Shown: positions 1 through 5,575 of the stretch, piece after piece | Position numbering within the stretch: position 1 is the first letter of the stretch | How the letters are laid out: each line of letters begins with the position of its first letter | NCBI GenBank assembly: GCA_024653875.1 | Contig: JANLHE010000238.1 | Location: 1 to 5,575 of the forward strand | DNA from: Acidobacteriota bacterium | GTDB taxonomy: Bacteria; Acidobacteriota; Vicinamibacteria; Vicinamibacterales; SCN-69-37 | Direction: 5' to 3' | Length of the DNA stretch: 5,575 bases | Translations under genes and position numbers: made by a program | The notes under the pieces: model-generated | Seen by the model: only the letters and a program-made list of their open reading frames with translations | Database searches by the model: none | Told to the model about the DNA's origin: nothing

Positions 1-1583
1 ACCACGCGCACATACAGGCTGGTGCCGCCCTCGATGACCCGGTTCACCCACGTGAAAAACCAGCCGTGTGTATGACTTTCCTTGTCGAGCAGCAGCGCCG
101 ACAGGGCCGGCGTGAACGTGATGGCGTTCACCACCGACAGCACCACGGCAAACGCGATGGTCAGCGAAAACTGCTGATACATCCGGCCCGTCGTCCCGGG
201 GAAGAACGCGACCGGCACGAACACGGCGACCAGCACGATCCCGATGACGACCACCGCGGAGAACACCTCGCGCATCGCGTCCAGCGCCGCGCGGCGCGCG
301 GTCTTGCCGTACTCGCGCATGTGCCGCTCGATGTTCTCAATCACCACGATCGCGTCGTCGACGACGATGCCGGTGGCCAGGACGATGCCGAAGAGGGTGA
401 GGGTGTTGATCGAGAAGCCGAAGACCTTCACGAACGCGAACGTGCCGATGAGCGACACGGGAATCGTGATGGCGGGAATCAGGGTGCTGCGCCAGTTCTG
501 CAGGAACAGGAACATGACCAGGATGACGAGCAGGATGGCCTCCACCAGGGTCTTGAGGACCTCGACGATGGACTCACGGACGACCCCGACGTTGTCGAAC
601 GCCACGCGCCACTCCAGGCCGGGCGGGAAGTGTTTTTCGAGCTCCGTCATCGTCGCCTGCACGCCGGCAAAGACATCGAGGGCGTTCGCGGACGGCAGCA
701 ACTGGATGCCGACGCCGGAGGCTTCGAGCCCGCCGAACCGCAGGCGCGACGAGTAGTTCTCCGCGCCCAGTTCCGCGCGGCCCACGTCGCGCACGCGCAC
801 GAGCGCGCCGCCGGCGCCGGCCTTGACCACGACGTCTTCGAACTCGGGGATTTCCGTCAGGCGCCCCTGCGCGCGCACGCTGAGCTGGAAGAGCTGGTCG
901 GGCGAGGCGGGGGAATCGCCCACGCTGCCGGCCGCCACCTGGACGTTCTGTTCGCGCAGCGCGCCGACCACGTCGCCGGCGGTCAGGCCGCGGCCGGCGA
1001 GTTTGCCCGGGTCGAGCCACAGCCGCATCGCGAACTTGCGCTCGCCGAAGATGATGACGTTGCCCACGCCGGGCACGCGTTTGATCGCGTCGCGCACGTA
1101 GAGATCGATGTAGTTGCTGATGAACAGCGAGTCGTAGCGGTTGTCCGCGGAGAAGAAGCCGAGGCCGCCCAGGAATCCCGTGGAGTTCTTGGTGACCGAG
1201 ATGCCGTTGGTGCGCACGTCGGCGGGCATGCGGCCCAGGGCCTGGTTCACGCGGTTCTGCACGTCGACGGCCGCCAGGTCGGGATCGCGCCCGATCTCGA
1301 ACGTGACGGTGATGCTGGCAAACCCGCTGTTGGTGCTCGACGACCGGAGGTAGACCATGCCCTCCACGCCGTTGATGACCTGTTCGAGCGGCGTGGTGAC
1401 CGCGCTCTCCACGGCCTGCGCGTTCGCGCCGGTGTAGAACGCCGACACGGTGACCGAGGGCGGCGCCAGATCGGGATACCGCGCGATGGGCAGCAGCGGG
1501 ATCGCGATGGCGCCCGCCAGGAGGATCACCAGCGACACGACGGTCGCCAGGATCGGGCGTTTGATGAAGACGTCGGTGAGCAC
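1..1583 (-). CDS. RND multidrug efflux permease (HAE-1/AcrB-MexB type), N-terminal half, cut by window edge
   Basis: This is the inner-membrane proton/drug antiporter of a tripartite efflux pump. The 527 visible codons align along their whole length with the first half of AcrB-type proteins, which are usually about 1,040 residues. The start has the classic pattern of a short N-terminus, then FIKRPI at residues 6-11, TM1 about 12-32 and the RYPDLAPPSV stretch at 36-44. The porter region follows, with VQNRVNQAL near 108-116, a QVAAG motif at 215-219 and the GAENYSSRLRFGG region near 273-285. Next come TM2 (about 341-361, ending FLQNWRSTLIP), TM3 and TM4. TM4 carries the VVDDAIVVIENIER motif, whose D409 and D410 match the proton-relay aspartates D407/D408 of AcrB. 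TM5 and TM6 (about 470-499) are also present. The GTG start follows the adaptor stop directly, and a weak GGGGG at 1592-1596 may act as ribosome binding site. Family assignment is secure; the substrate is unknown. Confidence 0.96.
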   Translation of the reverse strand, partial: MLTDVFIKRPILATVVSLVILLAGAIAIPLLPIARYPDLAPPSVTVSAFYTGANAQAVESAVTTPLEQVINGVEGMVYLRSSSTNSGFASITVTFEIGRDPDLAAVDVQNRVNQALGRMPADVRTNGISVTKNSTGFLGGLGFFSADNRYDSLFISNYIDLYVRDAIKRVPGVGNVIIFGERKFAMRLWLDPGKLAGRGLTAGDVVGALREQNVQVAAGSVGDSPASPDQLFQLSVRAQGRLTEIPEFEDVVVKAGAGGALVRVRDVGRAELGAENYSSRLRFGGLEASGVGIQLLPSANALDVFAGVQATMTELEKHFPPGLEWRVAFDNVGVVRESIVEVLKTLVEAILLVILVMFLFLQNWRSTLIPAITIPVSLIGTFAFVKVFGFSINTLTLFGIVLATGIVVDDAIVVIENIERHMREYGKTARRAALDAMREVFSAVVVIGIVLVAVFVPVAFFPGTTGRMYQQFSLTIAFAVVLSVVNAITFTPALSALLLDKESHTHGWFFTWVNRVIEGGTSLYVRV

Positions 1584-2720
1584 TTACCTGGCCCCCGTCC
1601 CCGCGGCCGGCGGCATCGCCTGCACCGGCGCGCCGTCGCCGATCTTCTGGATGCCGGAGACGATCAGCCGATCCCCTTCCTTCAGCCCGGACGTCACGAC
1701 GTAGTCCTGACCGGTCACCGCCCCGAGCGTGACCGGACGCTGCCGCGCCACGGTGCCCCCCTGGCCGCCCTCGGCGACAAACACGAAATACTGGCCGTTG
1801 ATACGCAGGGCCGCGGTGACGGGAATCCTCAGGCCGGGCGCGCTGGACCACACCAGCTGCGCGCGCACGAACTGATCGGTGCGGAAGCGGCCGCCCGGAT
1901 TGCCGAGCGCCGCCTTCGCCAGGACGGTCTGGGTGCCGTCATCCACGGAGCCGGCGACAAACGTGACCTTCTCGGCCGACAGCAGCTCGCCCGCCTCGTT
2001 CAGCACCCGCACCGCCAGGCCCGTGCGCAGTTCCGGCGCGCGCTGCACCGGGATGTTCAGGTAAATCTCCATGCCGGAGTTGTCGTCGATCGTGGTGAGC
2101 GGCGTGGACCGCGTGACCCGATCGCCCTGCCGTACCGGGATGTCGCCCACGACACCGGCCGCCGGCGCCGTCACGCGGTAGTACGCCAGTTCGGCGCGCT
2201 GCTGGCGGATCTGATCGTCGATGGCGCGCAGTTGCGCTTCGGTGGTCTTGACCGCGGTGGCCGACTGCTCCACTTCCTGCTGGCTGGCGGCCCCCGCCTC
2301 GAACAGCGCCTTCACGCGCGCGGCCTGCTGCCGCGCGTACGCGGCATCCGCCTCGCGGGCGGCCTTTGTCGATTCCAGCCCGGCGACGGCCGCCTGCTGG
2401 GTGGCGGAGTCGATCTCGAACAGCAGGGTGCCCCGGTTCACCCGCGTCCCGGAGGTGACCGCGATGCGCGTGAGAAACCCTTCGACCTGCGACTGGATGG
2501 TGGACGTGCGGCGCGACTTCACGGTGCCGACAAACTCGGTCACGTCCTCCACCGGCGACGAGGCCAGCGTGACGATTTCCACCGGCACGCCCGCCCCTCC
2601 GCCCCGGCCACCGGGGCCGCCGGGGCCGGCCGGCGGGGCCTCTCCTCCACCGCACGCGGCAGCCGCCAGCGGGGCGACGAGCAGAAGACAACGGCGGCGG
2701 GACACTGAGCAAAAGGACAT
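1584..2720 (-). CDS. RND efflux periplasmic adaptor subunit (membrane fusion protein, AcrA/MexA family), lipoprotein
   Basis: This adaptor links the RND permease to an outer-membrane channel across the periplasm. The product is 378 residues, normal for the family. The N-terminus has a basic RRR (8-10), a hydrophobic run and a lipobox-like AAAC with C23, so it is probably lipid-anchored. SRRRCLL is loosely Tat-like, but Sec export is the simpler reading. A Gly/Pro-rich tether covers about 24-44. The first lipoyl half is near 70-105 (SQVEGFLTRIAVTSGTRV), followed by an Ala/Gln/Glu-rich coiled-coil hairpin (about 108-180). The second lipoyl half (TAPAAGVVGDIPVRQGDRV, 184-202), a beta-barrel (about 215-290) and a membrane-proximal domain (about 295-365, IPVTAALRINGQ then GLKEGDRLIVSGIQKIGDG) complete the fold. 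The ATG at 2720 is chosen because it begins the signal peptide. The frame stays open upstream to 3242, but that part lies antisense to the protease gene and lacks family similarity. No clear Shine-Dalgarno precedes the ATG. The gene is first in the operon with the permease. Confidence 0.95.
   Translation of the reverse strand: MSFCSVSRRRCLLLVAPLAAAACGGGEAPPAGPGGPGGRGGGAGVPVEIVTLASSPVEDVTEFVGTVKSRRTSTIQSQVEGFLTRIAVTSGTRVNRGTLLFEIDSATQQAAVAGLESTKAAREADAAYARQQAARVKALFEAGAASQQEVEQSATAVKTTEAQLRAIDDQIRQQRAELAYYRVTAPAAGVVGDIPVRQGDRVTRSTPLTTIDDNSGMEIYLNIPVQRAPELRTGLAVRVLNEAGELLSAEKVTFVAGSVDDGTQTVLAKAALGNPGGRFRTDQFVRAQLVWSSAPGLRIPVTAALRINGQYFVFVAEGGQGGTVARQRPVTLGAVTGQDYVVTSGLKEGDRLIVSGIQKIGDGAPVQAMPPAAGTGAR
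2589..2651 (-). other. Low-complexity Gly/Pro-rich tether segment within the adaptor gene
   Basis: These bases encode adaptor residues 24-44, directly after the putative lipidated C23. The protein is almost entirely Gly, Pro and Ala, with GPGGPGGRGGGAG as its core. The DNA is correspondingly monotonous, with runs of C and G that can form short stems such as ccccgg..ccgggg. The simplest reading is a flexible spacer between lipid anchor and folded adaptor. It is a likely place for length variation between strains, or for sequencing and assembly errors. Confidence 0.7.
2711..2717 (+). promoter_or_regulatory. Shine-Dalgarno-like site AAAAGGA of the protease gene
   Basis: AAAAGGA ends six bases before the ATG at 2724, which is standard spacing. 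It favours this start over the in-frame ATGs at 2751 and 2763, whose nearest purine-rich sequences are badly spaced. The site lies inside the opposite gene, antisense to codons 2-4 of the adaptor (TCC TTT TGC). Confidence 0.5.
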
Positions 2721-2723
2721 CCG

Positions 2724-3629
2724 ATGATCGTAACGGAAACCGGGCAAGGTATGCTGGCGAAGATGCAGCCGTGGTGCCCGAGCGTGGCGTTGTGCGTTTC
2801 CGGACTGTTCGGATTCGGTGTGGCCCCGGCCCTGGCGCAGGCCACCGTGGAATATCCGTCGCTGATGACGACCCCGGTGTACCTGTTCAACGGCACACGC
2901 CAGGTCTCGCAGGGCACCGGGTTCTTCTACGGGGTCCAGAACGCAGCCGGCGTGGTGGAAACCGTGTTCCTGGTCACGAACTACCACGTGGTCACGGGGC
3001 ACTCGCCGGGCGTCGCGTCGCCGCCGAAAGGCGACCGGGTCATTTTTTATCTGCACCTCGACAAGAACGAGCCCTCCGCCGTGAAGCAGGTGGCGCTGCC
3101 GCTCTACAACGACGTGGGCACACCCCTCTGGGAACAGAGCACCGAGCAGCCGGAAGCGGACGTGATCCTGCTTCCGATACCGCCGCCCGTGTACGCGGGC
3201 ATCGCGATGTGGGTGTTCGACGAGAATCACATCCGGCCGCACATTCGGATTCGACCCACGTCAAGCGCCACCCTGCTGGGCTATCCGTACGGCTTCTCCG
3301 ACACCACCAATCGTCTGCCGGTCTGGAAGACCGGCAGCGTCGCCAGCGAACCCCAGGTGGACTTCCAGGGCAAGCCGGCCTTCCTCGTTGACGTGTCCGC
3401 GTTTCCCGGCATGTCCGGCTCCCCGGTGCTGGCCGTCGCCAACGGCGTCTACGAGGACGACCGGGAAGTGATGCGGACGGGCCGCGTGGTGCGCCTGCTG
3501 GGCGTGTTCTCCGCGATGCCCGTCATCCGCTCGGAGACGCCAGGCCAGGCCGACACGTCGCTGCAACTGGGGTACGTCTGGAAGGCCGCGCTCATCGCGG
3601 ATCTGGCGCGCGCCTATCGCCCCCGCTGA
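2724..3629 (+). CDS. Secreted trypsin-like serine protease (S1/HtrA-type fold, no PDZ domain)
   Basis: A 301-residue exported serine peptidase. The N-terminus is a signal peptide whose hydrophobic core spans about 20-36 and ends in ALAQA, with likely cleavage after A40. The catalytic triad is readable: H88 in LVTNYHVV, D146 in EADVILLPI and S231 in FPGMSGSPV, the last giving a normal oxyanion-hole motif (GMSGSP in place of GDSGGP). GTGFFY at 65-69 fits the first barrel strand of HtrA-like proteases. Only about 70 residues follow the catalytic Ser, so there is no PDZ or other C-terminal domain, and the protein should be soluble in periplasm or outside the cell. The start at 2724 is supported by AAAAGGA upstream. 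Starts at 2751 or 2763 would give a shorter, more conventional signal peptide and cannot be excluded. The stop lies 4 bases before the sigma-factor start, suggesting co-transcription. Substrate is unknown; an envelope-stress or signalling role is inferred from the neighbours only. Confidence 0.88.
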   Translation: MIVTETGQGMLAKMQPWCPSVALCVSGLFGFGVAPALAQATVEYPSLMTTPVYLFNGTRQVSQGTGFFYGVQNAAGVVETVFLVTNYHVVTGHSPGVASPPKGDRVIFYLHLDKNEPSAVKQVALPLYNDVGTPLWEQSTEQPEADVILLPIPPPVYAGIAMWVFDENHIRPHIRIRPTSSATLLGYPYGFSDTTNRLPVWKTGSVASEPQVDFQGKPAFLVDVSAFPGMSGSPVLAVANGVYEDDREVMRTGRVVRLLGVFSAMPVIRSETPGQADTSLQLGYVWKAALIADLARAYRPR

Positions 3630-3633
3630 CACC

Positions 3634-4179
3634 GTGACCGACCCTCGCCGTCCCGATGCCGTGTCCCCCCTGGTGGAAGAGGTGTACGGCGAACTCCGCC
3701 GGATCGCCGGCAGCTACCTGCGCCGCGAACAATCGCGCAGTCTCCAGGCCACGGAACTGGTGCATGACACCTACCTCCGCCTGCTGAAGGACGGCACGCC
3801 GCGCTGGCAGAGCCGCACGCACTTTCTGGCGATCGCCGCGATCTCGATGCGCCGGCTGCTGGTGGAGCGCGCCCGCGCCAGGCACGCCGGCAAACGCGGG
3901 GGCCACCAGGTGCAGGTCACGCTCGACGACTCGCTGCTGGCGCCGCCGCCGGACCACGACGCGCAGGCGATCGATCTCATCGCGCTCGATCGGGCGCTCG
4001 ATGCCCTGGCGCGTCTCGACCCCCAGCAGGCCCGTATCGTCGAGCTCCGCTACTTCGGGGGCCTGACGGTGGACGAGACCGCCGCCGCGCTCGACATCTC
4101 GCCGGCCACCGTCAAGCGGCACTGGACCGTGGCGCGGGCCTGGCTCCTGCGCGCGCTTGAAGACGGGGTGTCCGGGTGA
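3634..4179 (+). CDS. ECF-family RNA polymerase sigma factor (PF07638/TIGR02999 type, kinase-associated)
   Basis: A 181-residue alternative sigma factor with only regions 2 and 4. Region 2 spans about 12-85: VEEVYGELRRIAGSYLRRE, then LQATELVHDTYLRLL (region 2.2), then the WQSRTHFLAIAAISMRRLLVERARAR block (58-83), which is characteristic of this subfamily. A linker of about 86-112 leads to region 4 (about 115-175). Region 4 has ARLDPQQARIVELRYFGGLT and the helix-turn-helix VDETAAALDISPATVKRHWTVARAWL, whose HWTVARAWL ending is also typical. Region 2.2 has T-E-L-V-H-D where many ECF factors have an acidic D-A-E-D run. The GTG start at 3634 is 4 bases after the protease stop with no Shine-Dalgarno, so translation is probably coupled. 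A GTG at 3661 is an alternative. The stop overlaps the kinase start. No anti-sigma factor is visible, and members of this group are typically next to serine/threonine kinases. Target promoters are unknown. Confidence 0.94.
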   Translation: MTDPRRPDAVSPLVEEVYGELRRIAGSYLRREQSRSLQATELVHDTYLRLLKDGTPRWQSRTHFLAIAAISMRRLLVERARARHAGKRGGHQVQVTLDDSLLAPPPDHDAQAIDLIALDRALDALARLDPQQARIVELRYFGGLTVDETAAALDISPATVKRHWTVARAWLLRALEDGVSG

Positions 4180-5575
4180 CGCCTCTGCCCTCCGATCGTT
4201 GGGCGGAAGCCAACCGCATCTTCCACGATGCCCTCGCGCACCCCGCCGACGCGCGTGCCGCCTTCGTCCGCGAGGCGTGTGGCGACGATGAGGGGCTGCG
4301 GGACGAAGTGCTGTCCCTGCTCGGCTTCCACGAACACGCCGAATCGTTCCTGTCCACGCCCGCGGCGGACGTGACGCTGGCCGGCACGCACGTGGGCCCG
4401 TACCGCGTGCTGCGCGAAGTCGGGCACGGCGGCATGGGCGTGGTCTACCTCGCGGAAGACACGCGCCTGGGGCGCACGGTGGCGCTCAAGGCCATCCCGC
4501 CGGCCTGGGTGGATGACGACGCACGCCGCGAACGCCTGCGCCATGAAGCGCGCGCGGCCGCCGCCCTGTCGCATCCAGGCGTGGCGGTGGTGTACGCGCT
4601 GGAGGAAATCGAGGGCCAGCTGTTCCTGGCCTCGGAATTCGTCCGCGGCACCCGGCTGCGCGATGACCTGGATCACGGGCCGCTGCCCGTGCGCGACGCG
4701 CTGTCGGTGGCGCGGGACCTGGCCGACGCGCTGGAGGCCGCGCACGATCGCGGCATCGTGCATCGGGATCTGAAGCCCGACAACATCATGCGCACGCCCG
4801 ACGGCCGCGTGAAGGTGATCGACTTCGGCGTGGCTGGATTCGGGCCCGAACTGGACGCGGCGTCACCCGGCACGCCGGCGTACATGTCCCCCGAACAGCG
4901 GCGCGGAGCCCCGGTGGACATCCGATCGGATCAGTACGCGTTTGGCGTGGTGCTGCACGAACTGCTGACGGGCGCCCACCCGTTCGCCGCGGGGGACACG
5001 CGCGCGCCGCTCACCATCGCGCACCCGCACGTCGTGGCGCTGGACGCGATCATCACGCGCTGCCTGCAGGCCGACCCCGAAGACCGGTACACCTCCACGC
5101 AGGATCTGGTCGCCGCAATCGTCGCGGTGTCCGGCGCGGCGGCCGCAGCCGGCGCCCTGCCGGCCGTCATGCCGGCCCCGCAGGTGTTCAGTCCGTTGTG
5201 GTGGTGGCAGTTCCACCAGCTCGCCACCAGCGTGGCGTACGGCATCGTGCTGTATTTCCTGTGGGCCGCGCGCGAGTGGTCCGGCGATGCCTGGAGCCAG
5301 TGGATCTTCCTCGGGGGCGTGACGGCGGCCCTCGCCGCCAACACGCTGCGCCTGCACCTCTGGTTCACCAGCCGCTTCTACCCGGAGGAATGGCGCGCCC
5401 AGCGCCTGCGCGTGTGGTTCTGGACGCGCCTTTCCGACAGCGCGTTCGGCATCCTGCTTCTCGTCGCGGGCGCGCGCCACAGCACCACCCACCCGGACCT
5501 GGCCGCGCTGTTTGTCGGCTCCGCCGTGGCCATTCTCATCGCTTTCCTCGTCATCGAGCCCGCCACGACGCGCGC
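4176..5575 (+). CDS. Transmembrane serine/threonine protein kinase (PknB-like), C-terminus cut by window edge
   Basis: A Hanks-type kinase, 466 codons visible. Residues 8-62 form the conserved N-terminal segment seen in kinases paired with this sigma family (RWAEANRIFHDAL, FVREACGDDEGLRDEVLSLL, ESFLSTPA). The kinase core is about 74-312, with glycine loop G83-x-G85-x-x-G88, VALK with K105, helix-C E124, HRDLKPDN with D198 and N203, DFG at 216-218, SPE at 238-240, D252 and R304. All catalytic residues are present, so it should be active. The DFG-to-SPE segment is short (25 residues). An Ala-rich linker (about 318-335) leads to a membrane region beginning WWWQFHQ (342-348), with probable helices near 350-365, 376-395, 422-433 and 444-460. 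The kinase should therefore face the cytoplasm while the C-terminus senses at or in the membrane. The GTG start overlaps the sigma-factor stop, with GGGG 7 bases upstream. From memory of related kinases, EPATTR near the edge suggests the true end is only a few residues beyond. Confidence 0.94.
   Translation, partial: MTPLPSDRWAEANRIFHDALAHPADARAAFVREACGDDEGLRDEVLSLLGFHEHAESFLSTPAADVTLAGTHVGPYRVLREVGHGGMGVVYLAEDTRLGRTVALKAIPPAWVDDDARRERLRHEARAAAALSHPGVAVVYALEEIEGQLFLASEFVRGTRLRDDLDHGPLPVRDALSVARDLADALEAAHDRGIVHRDLKPDNIMRTPDGRVKVIDFGVAGFGPELDAASPGTPAYMSPEQRRGAPVDIRSDQYAFGVVLHELLTGAHPFAAGDTRAPLTIAHPHVVALDAIITRCLQADPEDRYTSTQDLVAAIVAVSGAAAAAGALPAVMPAPQVFSPLWWWQFHQLATSVAYGIVLYFLWAAREWSGDAWSQWIFLGGVTAALAANTLRLHLWFTSRFYPEEWRAQRLRVWFWTRLSDSAFGILLLVAGARHSTTHPDLAALFVGSAVAILIAFLVIEPATTR

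Noticed and set aside
574..1851. Minus-strand frame of 425 codons crossing the adaptor/permease boundary.
   Set aside because: It is out of frame with both genes, Arg/Gly-rich and without recognisable motifs; the RND permease frame explains this DNA.
2595..2645. GC-rich inverted-repeat-like runs as a terminator or regulatory hairpin.
   Set aside because: They are inside the adaptor coding sequence, encode the Gly/Pro tether, and have no following T-run on either strand.
66..2708. Plus-strand open frame of 880 codons covering both efflux genes.
   Set aside because: It is the antisense shadow of two strongly recognised genes. The translation is Arg/His/Asp/Gly-rich low-complexity sequence with no domain, as expected from GC-rich codon bias.
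2750..2755. TATGCT as a plus-strand -10 box for the protease operon.
   Set aside because: It has no matching -35 at usual spacing and would lie downstream of the best-supported protease start.
2721..3242. Upstream extension of the adaptor reading frame to an ATG at 3242.
   Set aside because: The extension is antisense to the protease, has no adaptor-like or signal sequence, and would bury the clear lipoprotein signal peptide that starts at 2720.
3592..4122. Minus-strand frame of 176 codons opposite the sigma factor.
   Set aside because: The sigma factor frame has clear regions 2 and 4; the antisense product has shadow-type composition and no domain.
4050..4763. Minus-strand frame of 237 codons opposite the sigma factor end and kinase start.
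   Set aside because: It lies antisense to conserved kinase motifs (glycine loop, VALK) and shows no motif of its own.

Overview
The window is 5,575 bases of very GC-rich, gene-dense bacterial DNA. It holds five protein-coding genes in two divergent groups and almost no non-coding sequence. The organism is probably a Gram-negative, high-GC soil-type bacterium. The pairing of a PF07638/TIGR02999-type ECF sigma factor with a serine/threonine kinase whose C-terminus is membrane-embedded is typical of Acidobacteriota (for example the Vicinamibacteria) and also of Planctomycetota. This assignment is inferred from family knowledge and the RND efflux genes, not from a marker gene.

Left half, minus strand (1-2720): a two-gene RND multidrug-efflux operon. 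The periplasmic adaptor lipoprotein (1584-2720) comes first. The inner-membrane RND permease (HAE-1/AcrB type) follows with no spacer, as TAA then GTG, and runs off the left edge after 527 codons. No outer-membrane TolC-type gene is visible; it could lie beyond position 1.

Right half, plus strand (2724-5575): an apparent three-gene unit. A secreted trypsin-like serine protease with an intact catalytic triad is followed after 4 bases by an ECF sigma factor. The sigma factor's stop codon overlaps the start of a serine/threonine protein kinase (GTGA). The kinase has a conserved N-terminal segment, a kinase core with all catalytic residues and a multi-pass membrane C-terminus cut by the window edge.

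The two groups start only 3 bases apart (2720 minus, 2724 plus), so at least one promoter must lie inside the neighbour's coding sequence. Working hypothesis (inference): the kinase senses an envelope or membrane signal and controls the ECF factor by phosphorylation, because no anti-sigma factor is visible and the sigma region 2.2 lacks the usual acidic cluster. The protease and possibly the divergent efflux operon would be outputs or accessory parts of that circuit. No RNA genes, CRISPR arrays, insertion sequences, attachment sites or convincing terminators were seen, and no gene-free stretch exceeds a few bases.
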